NCBI GenBank assembly: GCA_946555455.1
Contig: CAMNSU010000006.1
Span: 1 to 64,000 of the forward strand
Origin: an uncultured Clostridia bacterium
GTDB taxonomy: Bacteria > Bacillota > Clostridia > RUG12999
DNA: 64,000 nt
Reading direction: 5' to 3'
Shown here: in pieces, positions 15,901 through 25,264 of the stretch
Layout: every line of letters begins with the position of its first letter
How positions within the stretch are numbered: position 1 is the stretch's first letter
Made by a program: the position numbers and the translations under genes
The notes under the pieces: model-generated
Told to the model about the DNA's origin: nothing
Databases searched by the model: none
What the model saw: only the letters and a program-made list of their open reading frames with translations

Positions 15901-17915
15901 TTGGCGCTGTCCGTCCATGCCTGCGTAGGCGTTCCGTTTGCACAGTGCATTTTGTCATAGCCAATGTCCACATTTTGCAAAGAATAATTCGTTCCGTCGT
16001 CACCTGCAATGGAGATATCCATGCGGTGCGCCGCAAAATTGGTTCGCATGGATATCGTATAGGTCACACCGTCTGCAAATGTCCAAGAGCCGTCCGTCTG
16101 GTCTTTGCCGCTGCCCGCATAGTCGCACACGCCGATTTTGCTGTTGCGCAGTCCCAGCATGGTCAGTTGATTTTTCGTGCCGCCGCTGTCTGTGCAATAC
16201 CGCACGCGCATATTAGCGCCGCCTGCTGCATTCGCCGCTATTTTCATTTTAAAAGAAATGGTCTGGTAGTCACCGTAGCTGCTCATGGGATTCGGCAAAG
16301 TCATGCGGAAATTCGGGTCGGTTTTCGTGGTATTTTCCGTTATACCACGTACTTCCAGATAGTTTTTGCCGCCGCTCTCCCGCACACGCAGTGTATCTCC
16401 CTTTTCCGAGAAGGTAAAACCAGGCTCGTTTACAGGCTGCGCGTCTTTTGTCATGGCTGAAAAATCCGTATACAGCGTACCAAACGCCGCCGGTCTTGTC
16501 GTGAAAGAAAAGGCTTTGTCAGATGCCGCACCAATGGTCTCTCCGCCGTTATCCGCTACGTCGTCCGCCACGCTCAGCGTATAGCTGCTTGCCACGTCAA
16601 ATTGGTTTCCTGTGATCAAAACGCCTTTTGTGCCGTCTGCTTTGATGGCTTCATCTGCCACGGTCAAAGCAGGTTCTCCGTCCTTTTGTATTGTCAGTTT
16701 ACCATAGAGGTTTGCAGGACTGATTTCCGAAGAAAATTGCAGTCCGATATCCTCTGTCACACCGATTTTCTCTGTTTTTCCGCCGTTAAAACCGGAAACT
16801 GTGAACCCTTCCATCGCTTTGAGCTGATAGGTTGCCGTACCGGACAGCGCTGTACCGAAAATATCTGTTGCGCCGGATAAATCCAGTGTATATTCTCCGC
16901 CGGAGGTAAACGCATTATGGGAAATGGAGATGGATTTCTGGTCGGGGCTGACTTTGATATTTTCTTTTGCAACGGTCTGCTCACTTTCACCTGTCTGATA
17001 AAGTTTTATTTTATCTGCAAGACCACCGGCATAAACTTCGTTGCTGAACTGCACGGTGATATCGTCTGCCAGCGGAAGGTCTGTCAATGTGCCGCCGTTC
17101 ACGCCGCCTGCCGCCACTTCAAATGCCGGTAAATCGCCGCTGATTCCATAGACTTGCGCATCGTCAAATTTCAAAATATTACCGCCGCTAGTGGACGCTC
17201 GCGGTCCTGTTGACTGTTCCAGATAATTTTTTCCTACTTTAAACGGTGTTCCGTTGTTATCGCTGTATTTTTCTCCGTTGATGAAAAACGCTGCGGTGGC
17301 GTCACTGCTGCCGCTTGTCGCTTTCAGCACAATAATCGTATCATTCCAAGTGTCATATGCCTGCCCGCTGGCTACCGTCAATTTCTGCGTGTTTCCCGCG
17401 CCGTCATGACTCATCACTTCCACATAATTGCTGCCGCCGCCCGAAGTCCGGTAAATCCGCATCAGCCGCAAATTAGAATCCCCTGCATTCGCGCCTTTTG
17501 CGAGTCCCCATTCCGCATAGACGCCGCCAATCTGGTTGGGCGTATATGCCATGCGTGCTTTCATCACAACGTAATAGTCTCCTGCGCCTTTTAGTGTGTC
17601 AAACCCCTCCATCAGCCGACGGGATTTCATCATGTTGCCGGTTCCCGTCGCTGTCGGATAGGAATATTTTCGATAGCCGCCGTCGCCGTCAGCGACCCAT
17701 TCATTTTTCTGCGTCGCCGTGTCGCCTGATTCCACTTTCCATTCGCTTGTGTTTGCATTTCCGCGGTTTCCTTTGTCGCCGTCCGCCGCGGTGTCAAACG
17801 ATGTAAACGGAACCAATTCTATCCGCTGCGTCTGAGCAGTTGCTGTCATTCCTGCAAACAGCGCTATCGTCATCATAAACACTGTTACTATCGCCGCTCC
17901 CCGCTTTTTCATCAC
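12990..17915 (-). CDS. Giant exported multidomain protein with Big_5-type repeats and lectin-like modules
   Basis: This 1641-residue protein has a signal peptide (~1-28). About eight Ig-like repeats of the SbsA/Big_5 type each begin with a pattern such as FTVSGFNGGKT or FLVESFNGGKT, followed by a strand like ITLQFSTTV. Three segments (~30-260, ~480-700 and ~1230-1440) look like concanavalin-type sandwiches. The last two share the block DPNFR...MRYCTD...GKIGxxDYAGSGKD. The C-terminus (~1540-1641) resembles the terminal domain of other Clostridia surface proteins. No catalytic residues are evident, so a carbohydrate-binding scaffold is likely. Its start overlaps the GH94 stop by four bases (ATGA). 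The repeats differ enough to be old, and there is no SLH domain. Confidence 0.8.
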   Translation of the reverse strand: MMKKRGAAIVTVFMMTIALFAGMTATAQTQRIELVPFTSFDTAADGDKGNRGNANTSEWKVESGDTATQKNEWVADGDGGYRKYSYPTATGTGNMMKSRRLMEGFDTLKGAGDYYVVMKARMAYTPNQIGGVYAEWGLAKGANAGDSNLRLMRIYRTSGGGSNYVEVMSHDGAGNTQKLTVASGQAYDTWNDTIIVLKATSGSSDATAAFFINGEKYSDNNGTPFKVGKNYLEQSTGPRASTSGGNILKFDDAQVYGISGDLPAFEVAAGGVNGGTLTDLPLADDITVQFSNEVYAGGLADKIKLYQTGESEQTVAKENIKVSPDQKSISISHNAFTSGGEYTLDLSGATDIFGTALSGTATYQLKAMEGFTVSGFNGGKTEKIGVTEDIGLQFSSEISPANLYGKLTIQKDGEPALTVADEAIKADGTKGVLITGNQFDVASSYTLSVADDVADNGGETIGAASDKAFSFTTRPAAFGTLYTDFSAMTKDAQPVNEPGFTFSEKGDTLRVRESGGKNYLEVRGITENTTKTDPNFRMTLPNPMSSYGDYQTISFKMKIAANAAGGANMRVRYCTDSGGTKNQLTMLGLRNSKIGVCDYAGSGKDQTDGSWTFADGVTYTISMRTNFAAHRMDISIAGDDGTNYSLQNVDIGYDKMHCANGTPTQAWTDSANSIEFYFATNDKPIFADIYELEMHDNFPDFEVTTVNGGTAEGIAVNAAIPVTFSSPLRAEDLFGMVSLQKGEETPAVLTNAEIVQNGANGIHIVPAAELAYGTAYKLIFDAAAADRVGMKLSGTRTFSFRTVYPPFTVSDFNGGVTSDIGRNANLTVTFSTPVTAAALANQITLQKQGGAAMNLDAARIVQNGENGVTITGNEFDASATYTLALKDTAADTNGTAISGTKTFTFETSAALAAFQINSFNAGKTTDIGWTDDISIVFTTEVNKANLSGKIKLQPQGGAAQTIADSRIVQNGASGITITGNTFDKATTYTVIVDPSAADNAGTVFSDTAAYTFTTKDEFTVQTFNGGTTTEVELGGDITIAFSTKVDAANLANQITITKEGGAAETIPAARIAQMDAKTVKVTGNNFSPSATYTLELLETAKDNAGTAISATRSFRFTTKAAFLVESFNGGKTTNVSLSAAITLQFSTTVDAGNLSGKITLQKGNGTAVTVYDKDLSQIAENTVAVAHSAFDVESGYTLSIASSAKDNAGRGIQPPLTFSFTTQKAGMNRSINFSGMAADTQPPNGDGFTFSVKNSTIRVKQENGVPFMRVEPNSNDDPNFRVTAPQKFSAYHNKIVLYTKMKITAEENSGANMRMRYCTDNNGTKNQMTLLAIKDGKIGIGDYAGSGKDKTDGTWVYHKNTTYDMTFVMDYGAAPKMDVYIVGDDGSVFTLKNVGMNYNELMTAASGTPAESWTKDANSIEFYYGKSGNPISTNIYAITLREAGEAGYLSATPANGSSNVEPDSAAVVEYSDVVNPVGAQAKFVGAGGEMIPARLSLAGFGDTLVVRPQQSLYPGETYTLSVVGLTDTTGKAIYPAQITFTVKTMDYQAVAVGTANGQVTLQLINTTEEDKTMLILMAKCVGTPENYMVQEITEQEESVAKGTDGRELKLPVDKGEASFVKIIVLDSDTHRPVMYVPAIVQ

Positions 17916-20098
17916 GCTTCCTCCTTCCTGCCTGTGCCGCGTTTTTCACATACGGCAGTTCCTTCCCTGTATTTTATTTCATATTCCTCTGCGCGGAATG
18001 TTCTTGTCAACGTTACTTCTGTCCATGCCTTTGGCAGCCGCGGCTGCACTGTCAGTCCGCCGCAGGTTGCCCGAACACCGAAAATATGTTCCACCAATAC
18101 CCACAACAACCATGCAACCGTACCCGTTCCCATGTGGCAGCTGGAACGTCCGAAATTCGGCGTATCCAGCCCAAAATAATAATTGGGCACAAACAGCGGA
18201 AGCTGCATATTGTTCTCCGGCGGATTTTCAGGATTGGTCGGCAATGTTCGTAAAATTGTCTGCACCGCCCCTGCGCCGTCGCCCGTGACGGTCTGTGCCA
18301 ACGCTGCAAACATGGACGCATGGCAGTAGACAGAACCGTTTTCTGTGGTTCCCGCCTGCTTAATGCTAATGCGCCCCCAAGTGCTGTTCCATTCTTGAAA
18401 CGCAGGCGCAAGCAGGCGGTATCCCATTTTTGTTTGCAGTGAAGCAATACTGCTTTGCAGCGTTTCCATTCGCTCGGGCGGAACCGCGCCGCAAATGATT
18501 GCCCATGTTTGAGCATTGAGAAACAGTTTTGCTTCCGTGTCCTGTTCTGTTCCAAAGGGCTTTCCGTTATCATCAAATCCCGCCACATACCATTTTCCGT
18601 CCCAGCAGTGACGGTTCACGGATTCGGCAAATTGCTCCGCCAACGTCGCAAATCCTTCTTCCGGCGCCAAAACCTCCAGCCGCCGCAAGCAGTCAATCAA
18701 TGCCAGAGTGTTCCAAGTAGATTCACCTTTTCCGCCCCGACCCGCTCCATTGATGGGATCCGTCCAGTCGCCGTCTTTCATCAAACATAGCCCATGCGCC
18801 CCAAGCTGACCCGCCATATAGCGCACCGCTTTCACCAAATGCGTCAATACGCTTTCCTGCTTACTATCATCTATGTAACTCTCAAGTTTTTGGTAGTAGT
18901 CTGCATTTCCTGTTTTTTCAATAATTTCTGTCAGACAAAGCACCAACCATAGCGGCGCGTCGGAATGGTCCACATGACAAAGCGCCCGCTCTGGCGACCC
19001 GTCCGTCATATACCACTGTTTCATGGAACCGTCTGCCCGCTGCCGCCGCAGCACACGCAGCGCATAAATAAGCGCTTCCTCCGGGTCAATCATCGCATAG
19101 CCGAGTGCGTCTTGCAGTTGATTGCGCACCGGACAGTAAGCGGACACCCTGTTGAGCCTTGTCAAATATACCATCTGTTTTTTCAGCCAATAATTTGTCA
19201 AATAGTTCAGTTCTTTTTCCGGCGTTTCTATGTGGAAACATGCGCAGCGTTTTTGCCACAGTTTTTCCACCTTTTCCAGTTCTTCCGCCGCATTCGGAAA
19301 CGCCTGCCGCCGTGCGCGGATTTCTTCCCGCTCCGCCGCGACGCCAATGACGAACGTTACCGTTTCGCTTTGCTGCGGTGCCAAATGAAAGCTATGCTGC
19401 ATACACCCCATAAAATCTTCGCCTTCACTGTCCGTATTGCTGCACTTACCGCGCAATACCGCTGCCGGCACCGCCGCGCCGTCACTCCCCCAAAACCGCT
19501 GTCCGCTGCCGTCATAGGAGGCAGGCGCACGGTCGCTCATCATATAGTAATATGCCTTTTTGTGTTCCACTTTTTCTTTATCTTCATAGAGCACATGATA
19601 GGGAAATGAATATTTATATAAATATCCTTCCGCTTCTATATAGCGGCATTCTCCGCCCATGGGGCCGCTATTGGAAAACGGAACGGCGGAAAACAGGGAT
19701 ACCTCCGCAGAAGATTCGCCCTTGTTTGTCAGCGTAAACTGCCAAATTTCATAGTCACCCTGCACCGGCACAAGCACCTGCGCTGCCGCTTCCACCTGTC
19801 CAATCTGTTCTTTTGCTGTGGAAGTCCCCAAACGGTATGTACAGCTATATGCCTCTCCTTCGCCTGCAAATAGCCGGCTGGCGGTTCCGTCCGCACACCG
19901 GAGATAAAAATACCGCGCTCCGGTGGTATATGTATTCGCATGATAGCCTTCCATGAAAAAACTCTTTCCCTGCATCCGCTGGGACACTTCCATATAATAG
20001 GTATCGTTGAAAAGAATATTGTTCCACGCGGTCGGCGTGTGGGGCGTATGTACTACATACGCCTTGCCCTCCTCCGCAAATGTGCCAAGTGCCTGCAT
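17912..20098 (-). CDS. Glycoside hydrolase family 94-type phosphorylase (cellobiose phosphorylase-like)
   Basis: This 728-residue protein has no signal peptide and is therefore cytoplasmic. The N-terminal ~270 residues are a beta-sandwich, followed by an (alpha/alpha)6 barrel. The barrel holds the family blocks YCPVRNQLQDALGY (321-334), HVDHSDAPLWL (375-385) and GDWTDPIN (443-450). The last corresponds to the DWND block that carries the catalytic acid. GH94 enzymes split beta-linked disaccharides with phosphate to give a sugar-1-phosphate. It starts 26 bases after a sugar-binding lipoprotein gene, so import and phosphorolysis are linked. Sugar specificity cannot be stated, and the protein is shorter than typical cellobiose phosphorylases (~800 residues). 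Confidence 0.82.
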   Translation of the reverse strand: MQALGTFAEEGKAYVVHTPHTPTAWNNILFNDTYYMEVSQRMQGKSFFMEGYHANTYTTGARYFYLRCADGTASRLFAGEGEAYSCTYRLGTSTAKEQIGQVEAAAQVLVPVQGDYEIWQFTLTNKGESSAEVSLFSAVPFSNSGPMGGECRYIEAEGYLYKYSFPYHVLYEDKEKVEHKKAYYYMMSDRAPASYDGSGQRFWGSDGAAVPAAVLRGKCSNTDSEGEDFMGCMQHSFHLAPQQSETVTFVIGVAAEREEIRARRQAFPNAAEELEKVEKLWQKRCACFHIETPEKELNYLTNYWLKKQMVYLTRLNRVSAYCPVRNQLQDALGYAMIDPEEALIYALRVLRRQRADGSMKQWYMTDGSPERALCHVDHSDAPLWLVLCLTEIIEKTGNADYYQKLESYIDDSKQESVLTHLVKAVRYMAGQLGAHGLCLMKDGDWTDPINGAGRGGKGESTWNTLALIDCLRRLEVLAPEEGFATLAEQFAESVNRHCWDGKWYVAGFDDNGKPFGTEQDTEAKLFLNAQTWAIICGAVPPERMETLQSSIASLQTKMGYRLLAPAFQEWNSTWGRISIKQAGTTENGSVYCHASMFAALAQTVTGDGAGAVQTILRTLPTNPENPPENNMQLPLFVPNYYFGLDTPNFGRSSCHMGTGTVAWLLWVLVEHIFGVRATCGGLTVQPRLPKAWTEVTLTRTFRAEEYEIKYREGTAVCEKRGTGRKEEA

Positions 20099-20124
20099 AC
20101 CTGTTTCCCGCCTTTCCCCAGTGA

Positions 20125-21651
20125 TTAGTTGCTCAAATATTTCTGATAAGCGCTGTTATATTTCTCCAGCACTTCATCAATCCCCATGGTTTTCAGTTGC
20201 TGTACAAAGTTGTCAAAGTTTGAAATCGGTTCCGTGCCCGTGATGAATTTATCCATCATTTCATCTTTATATGTTGTAATATCTCCCATTTTCGCGCTGA
20301 TTTCCGAACGTTCTGCATCTGTGAATTTCAGTTTCGGGAACGATTTGCGGATAATCGGTTCATATTTATCGCGTGCCGCGCCCGCTTCCGGCGACAGCAG
20401 TTGTTTTTCATAACGCATATCCTGCACCATGGGCCAATCAATCGTAAGCGCTTCGGAATACAGCGCAATCTGCGGCGCTTTTCCGTCCGGATTTTTCAGA
20501 ATTTTGTCTGTATAAACCGGATCGCCGCTCTCCATGGTATAGGTATCGCCTTCTAAACCGAAGTTGGTGAGCAGCATACCTTCCTCGCTGAAAATATAAT
20601 CAAACAGTTTGATGACTGCTTCTTTGTTTTTAGACGCTTTGCTGATAGCAGCCGCCCCATCGTCGCGCGCGCGCGTCATTTGATACCATGTACCAACCGG
20701 AACATCGCCCTGCGTCGGCGGCAGGAGCGCTGTAAATTTTCCTTCCGGATTGGTTTTTTCCAGCAGTTGATTGAAGAAATCAATGCGGGATACCCAATCG
20801 TGCAGCACGCCGGATTGTTCGTTTGTCACCCGCGCCTGCCATTGTTTGTTGTCCAGCGTCGGATATTCTGTATCAACCAATTTTTCCGTATACATTTTGT
20901 TCAGGAAGGTCAGCACGTCTTTCATGCGCGGGTCAATCGCGCCATATTTCACGGTTCCGTCCTCCACAAAATATTCTTCCCGAATACCAAACGCTTCCGC
21001 AAAGTTCATCAGTCCTGATTTCTTGCTGCGCGTCGTATAGGGGATTTCATCTTTTTCTCCGTTGCCATTGGGGTCTCCGTCGCGGAATTTCACCAGCATG
21101 TTATAAAATTCGTCCAATGTCTTTGGTTCTTCAATCCCCAATTTATCCATCCAGTCTTTGCGTGCAAAATAAACATTTGCCGTCTTAACAGGAGAGATTT
21201 TTGCCAGCGTATAAATGTTGCCGTCCAGCGCTGTCAAGTCGCGCACCGTGGTTTCATCTTCTTCAATTGCTTTTTTGATGTTGGGCGCGTGCTGGTCAAT
21301 CAAATCATTCAGCGGCGCAAACGCCTTGGTATATTTGTTGAGTTCGTCCAGTTTATACACTACCACGTCAGGGATTTCGTCCGACGCCATCAACAAATTA
21401 AACCGTTCTTTTGCGTCTGCGGAAGCGGAAGGTGCCAGTTCCAACTGGATATCCACGCCGCATTTCTCGTTTAACTGCTGAAATACCATCATGTCATTGG
21501 ACATGGGTGCGTCCGAGCGGTCTGTGATAAACATTTTGATGGGCACCTTGCCGTCCGCCGTTTGGGTTCCGTCTCCGCACGCCGCTAATGTGCAAACCAT
21601 CGCTCCCGCCAACAAAGCAGCGGCGCCGCGTTTTAACATCGTTTTTTTCAT
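20125..21651 (-). CDS. Extracellular sugar-binding lipoprotein of an LplA-type ABC importer
   Basis: The protein has 508 residues from the ATG at 21651 (GGGAGG upstream); the frame extends to 21720 without a site. The lipobox LAAC has Cys25 as the acylated residue. It is a family 1 solute-binding protein. Near residue 200 there is a Ca-binding-like loop, DPNGNGEKDE, shared with the paralogue at 25265-26755. The two are alike over their whole length (WVSRIDFxN, LLxNFGLE and PRLKF/PKLKF blocks). It has its own promoter and leads the unit running into GH94 and the surface proteins. It delivers oligosaccharide to the permeases encoded just upstream. Confidence 0.88.
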   Translation of the reverse strand: MKKTMLKRGAAALLAGAMVCTLAACGDGTQTADGKVPIKMFITDRSDAPMSNDMMVFQQLNEKCGVDIQLELAPSASADAKERFNLLMASDEIPDVVVYKLDELNKYTKAFAPLNDLIDQHAPNIKKAIEEDETTVRDLTALDGNIYTLAKISPVKTANVYFARKDWMDKLGIEEPKTLDEFYNMLVKFRDGDPNGNGEKDEIPYTTRSKKSGLMNFAEAFGIREEYFVEDGTVKYGAIDPRMKDVLTFLNKMYTEKLVDTEYPTLDNKQWQARVTNEQSGVLHDWVSRIDFFNQLLEKTNPEGKFTALLPPTQGDVPVGTWYQMTRARDDGAAAISKASKNKEAVIKLFDYIFSEEGMLLTNFGLEGDTYTMESGDPVYTDKILKNPDGKAPQIALYSEALTIDWPMVQDMRYEKQLLSPEAGAARDKYEPIIRKSFPKLKFTDAERSEISAKMGDITTYKDEMMDKFITGTEPISNFDNFVQQLKTMGIDEVLEKYNSAYQKYLSN

Positions 21652-21690
21652 GTGAGTTCCTCCCTTATCTTTTTTTATTTTGATATGTTC

Positions 21691-21720
21691 AGTATACCGT
21701 TTCCCCACCGGCTTTTGCAA
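21691..21720 (-). promoter_or_regulatory. Internal promoter before the lipoprotein-GH94-surface protein unit
   Basis: Minus-strand TTGCAA (21720-21715), 18-bp spacer and TATACT (21696-21691) lie in the 177-bp gap between the permease and lipoprotein genes. This implies two transcription units in the locus. Confidence 0.6.
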
Positions 21721-21828
21721 GCATTTGGCGCATTCTGGACAGGAATGAGCGATGCAGGTAAAAAACGGTCTATTTTATTATGGAAGTTCCATATCATACA
21801 CTATGTTGCCGTCCGGCTGTCCCTCTGC

Positions 21829-22740
21829 TTATCCTTTTACAGCGCCGACCATCACACCTGCTACGAAATATTTTTGAATAAACGGATAGACACATAGAAT
21901 TGGCGCTACCGCCACCACAATGGTTGCATATTTAATGGTCTCCGACAATCCCACCACATCTTGTGATGCGCTGGTAATCATGCTGTCTGTCTGATTTTGC
22001 AGCACAATGTCGCGCAAAATCAACTGTAACGGACGCAAATCCTTTGCCCGCGGCAGGTAAATCATTGCTTGGAAGAAACTGTTCCAGTGCGCCACGGCAT
22101 AAAACAGCGTGATGGTTGCAATGGACGGAATGGACAGCGGAATGATAATTTGCAGCAGCAGACGCAAATCGCCGCAGCCGTCTATTTTCGCCGCTTCCTC
22201 CAGTTCCTCCGGCAGTTGCTGCAAGAAAGACCGCATGATAATCATGTTCCATGTATTGATTGCGCCCGGCAGTAAAATTGCCCAGCGAGTGTCCAGCAAA
22301 TGCAGGTTTTTCACCAACAGATAGCTTGGAATCATGCCGCCGTTAAACAACATGGTGAACACAATTAAAAAGGAAAATACGCTTCTGCCTTTGAACCGTT
22401 TGCGCGAAAGCGGATAGGCAGCGCACATGGTAAACACAATGTTGATTGCCGTTCCTGCAATGGTGTAGAAAATGGTGTTGCCATAAGAACGCAGCAGACC
22501 CGGATATTGAAATACGTTTTTATAGGCTTCCAGTGTTGGGTTCACCGGCAGCAGCCACACCTTGTTTTGAATTGCCGCCACTTCATCGCTAAACGACATA
22601 CTCACCACATAAATAATCGGATACAGCGTAACCGCTGCAATAAATAACAAAAAGACCACGTCCAGCGCGAGGAAAATCCGCCGCGGAATGGTACGGTCAC
22701 TTAAATTGCTTGCCACGTTAATCGTCCTCCTTCTTACCAC
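21829..22740 (-). CDS. Sugar ABC transporter permease, LplC/YtcP type
   Basis: The 303-residue protein has six predicted membrane segments and the cytoplasmic EAA loop EEAAKIDGCGDLRLLLQIII (~187-206) that docks the ATPase. It belongs to the CUT1 class MalG-like permeases. Its start overlaps the end of the partner permease gene by seven bases, which indicates translational coupling. No ABC ATPase gene lies in the locus. Such systems in Bacillota generally share a multitask ATPase of the MsmX type encoded elsewhere (known for the family, inferred here). Confidence 0.9.
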   Translation of the reverse strand: MVRRRTINVASNLSDRTIPRRIFLALDVVFLLFIAAVTLYPIIYVVSMSFSDEVAAIQNKVWLLPVNPTLEAYKNVFQYPGLLRSYGNTIFYTIAGTAINIVFTMCAAYPLSRKRFKGRSVFSFLIVFTMLFNGGMIPSYLLVKNLHLLDTRWAILLPGAINTWNMIIMRSFLQQLPEELEEAAKIDGCGDLRLLLQIIIPLSIPSIATITLFYAVAHWNSFFQAMIYLPRAKDLRPLQLILRDIVLQNQTDSMITSASQDVVGLSETIKYATIVVAVAPILCVYPFIQKYFVAGVMVGAVKG

Positions 22741-23690
22741 AGTGCCGCTTCGGAATATTTCTTGCTGAGCCGGTTGGCAATCACCACCAGCACCAACCCA
22801 ATCAAAGACTGGAACAGCCCGATTGCCGTTGCCAAAGAATAGTTGGGGTCGGAACTTGCAAGACCGACGCGGTAAATATACGTTGAAAACACATCCGCCG
22901 CCGGATAAAGCTTGGGATTGTACATCAAAATAATGGACTCATATCCCACCTCCAGCAGATGCCCGATTTTCAAAATAAACATGGTGACAATCGTTGTGCT
23001 GATACCGGGCAGCGTCACATGAATCGTCTGTTTCCAGCGTCCTGCGCCGTCAATAATTGCCGCTTCGTATAACGTCGGGTCAATGCCCGCCAGCGCCGCT
23101 ATGTAAATAATTGCGCCCCAGCCAATACCTTTCCAGACATTCATGGTGGTGTAAATTCCCCAGAAATAGTTGGGTTCTGTCAGAAAATAAACGCGCTGCC
23201 CGCCGCACGCTTCAATGATGTTGTTAACAATGCCTGTGCTGAGCGACAGGAAATTCACTACCATACCAACCACTACCACCGTAGAAATGAAATGCGGCAG
23301 ATAGCTGATGGTTTGAATACTGCGTTTAAACATCACGTTGCGGATTTCATTGAGCATCAGCGCAAAAATGATGGGCGCCGGAAATCCAATCAAAATATCC
23401 AGCAAATTAATACCCAATGTATTTTTCAGCAAACGGGTAAAATAGACCGACTTGAAAAACTGCGCAAAGTTTGCCCAGCCCACCCACGGACTGCCCGCAA
23501 TGCCGTCATAGACATTGAAATTCTTAAACGCAATGACCACCCCATACATTGGGGCATACCGAAACACAATATAATAAGCGATAACGGGCAGGAACAAAAA
23601 ATAGAGCACTCTGTCCCGCCAGATTTCATGCATCGTCTTTTTCCATCGGCGCTCCCGCAATCCGGCGGATACGCTCACAGCCGTTTTCAT
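22734..23690 (-). CDS. Sugar ABC transporter permease, LplB type
   Basis: The 318-residue protein has six membrane segments. Its opening FLFLPVIAYYIVFRYAPMYG and FKNFNVYDGI are typical of LplB-like MalF-class permeases. The EAA loop is YEAAIIDGAGRWKQTIHVTL (~220-239). AAGGAGAG precedes the ATG. It sits between the second solute-binding lipoprotein and the LplC-type permease and forms the heterodimeric channel with the latter. Confidence 0.92.
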   Translation of the reverse strand: MKTAVSVSAGLRERRWKKTMHEIWRDRVLYFLFLPVIAYYIVFRYAPMYGVVIAFKNFNVYDGIAGSPWVGWANFAQFFKSVYFTRLLKNTLGINLLDILIGFPAPIIFALMLNEIRNVMFKRSIQTISYLPHFISTVVVVGMVVNFLSLSTGIVNNIIEACGGQRVYFLTEPNYFWGIYTTMNVWKGIGWGAIIYIAALAGIDPTLYEAAIIDGAGRWKQTIHVTLPGISTTIVTMFILKIGHLLEVGYESIILMYNPKLYPAADVFSTYIYRVGLASSDPNYSLATAIGLFQSLIGLVLVVIANRLSKKYSEAALW

Positions 23691-23707
23691 AAGTCTTCTC
23701 TCCTTTT

Positions 23708-25249
23708 CTATCTGTTTTCATATCGTTGCAGCGCACTTTGATTGATTTCCACAGCACGCTCAATGCCCAATTCCCGAAGCTGCTGCAAAAAACCGTCAAA
23801 TTCCGTAAACGGCTTTTTGCCGCTGATGAAATCAAACACATTGTCGCCGATACAAACATTCACGTTATTCATAATGCGCGCCAGTTCTTCACTTTCCGTT
23901 TCCGTTGGCGTGACCAGCGGAAGGATATGCGCCTGCGCAGCAGTATTCGCCCAAATCTTGACCGCGTCTTTTTGCTGCGGCCAAATCAGACATTGATTCA
24001 AATATTGCGGGTCTTGTACGAACGACCCACCATAGGTCACACGGGTATAGTCCGCCAGCACCTCCTGAATGCTTTTGCCGCCCGCGTTGTTGAGCACTTG
24101 GTCGGAATAGCGATAGTGGCTTCCCTCTTTGGTATACGTCACATTTTCAATGCCGAAATTCATCAGGTCATGTCCCTCTCCCGAATAAGCGAAATCCAAA
24201 AAACGGACTGCGGTTGCCACATCTGCGCACTGCGGCGTGATTGCACTGGACCAACCCGGCGTATATACATGGTCGCGCTGTCCGATAAATGGCTGTGCGC
24301 CGCGTTCGCCGGCAGGATAGGGCGCCGCTTCCACATCAAAATTCTTGCCACCCGTCTCCCTAAAATAACCGCCAATACCATCATTCGCCGTGGTCACGGT
24401 TGCAACCGCTTCTCCTGTCACCATTTTGGTGTCCACGCCGCTGCGGTCATTGACTGCGTAGTCAGGGTCCAGCAGTCCTTCCTCATACCAAGCGTTCATT
24501 TGCATTAAATAGTCGCGGTAACCCTGCTGCATAACGCCAAACTTCACCGTTCCCTCCTCCACGTAGAAAAAGGGATGAATCTGAAACGCACTGTGCAGTC
24601 CAAACCGTTCCTGACTGGTCTCCACCTCCGCTTCCAGCGAAAGCGGATATTTCACGCCCGGAAACTGTTTCATCTGCCGCAAAATTTGCGTCCAATCATC
24701 AATCGTTTCCGGCGCGCTGCTGCCCAATTGCTCCAAATAGTCCTTGCGAATCACAGGGCCTTGCGACACCAGCAACTGCTCGCCGCCGCGCACAAACGGA
24801 AACACATAATATTTTCCGCCGTCCGTGCGGACGAGTTGATCTACTTCAGGATTTTGCGCCAAATAGGATTTCAGATTCGTGGCGCCTTGCTGTATATGTT
24901 CCGTCAAATCAATAATATAGCCGTCCGCAAGCGCTTTTTCCGGTCCGCCCGGAAAAGAAATCCAGTTATATTCAATAATATCCGGCAATTGTCCCGACGC
25001 CAGCATCAGTGTGAGTCCCGCTTTTTCCTGTCCCTTGCGCGGATGAATGAAACTGACCTTCACGCCCGTTGCTTCCTCCAGCGCTTGATAGAGTTTGGTC
25101 TGCGCCATCTCTAGTCCGCTGGCTGAAATACTATCCGGCATTTGCGTCCAGATTTGCAGCCGTTTTTCTGCCGGCGCTTGCCGGCTGCCGCAGCCCCCCA
25201 GCATAAGACATAAACCCAGCAGGACGGTCAAGAAACAAAATTTCTTCAT
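23708..25249 (-). CDS. Extracellular solute-binding lipoprotein, divergent member
   Basis: This 513-residue lipoprotein has the lipobox LGGC with Cys20. It is a family 1 solute-binding protein related to the other two in the locus but clearly more divergent: it lacks the DPNGNGEKDE loop, while FLDFAYSGEGHDLMNFGIE matches the family. It is encoded 17 bases upstream of lplB. Three binding proteins for one permease pair suggest that several oligosaccharides from one polymer are captured. Confidence 0.85.
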   Translation of the reverse strand: MKKFCFLTVLLGLCLMLGGCGSRQAPAEKRLQIWTQMPDSISASGLEMAQTKLYQALEEATGVKVSFIHPRKGQEKAGLTLMLASGQLPDIIEYNWISFPGGPEKALADGYIIDLTEHIQQGATNLKSYLAQNPEVDQLVRTDGGKYYVFPFVRGGEQLLVSQGPVIRKDYLEQLGSSAPETIDDWTQILRQMKQFPGVKYPLSLEAEVETSQERFGLHSAFQIHPFFYVEEGTVKFGVMQQGYRDYLMQMNAWYEEGLLDPDYAVNDRSGVDTKMVTGEAVATVTTANDGIGGYFRETGGKNFDVEAAPYPAGERGAQPFIGQRDHVYTPGWSSAITPQCADVATAVRFLDFAYSGEGHDLMNFGIENVTYTKEGSHYRYSDQVLNNAGGKSIQEVLADYTRVTYGGSFVQDPQYLNQCLIWPQQKDAVKIWANTAAQAHILPLVTPTETESEELARIMNNVNVCIGDNVFDFISGKKPFTEFDGFLQQLRELGIERAVEINQSALQRYENR

Positions 25250-25264
25250 AGTTCGCCGCCCCCC

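Noticed and set aside
15330-16460. Plus-strand 376-residue frame
   Set aside because: It is antisense to the Ig-repeat protein; Cys/His/Arg-rich composition is typical of an antisense shadow.
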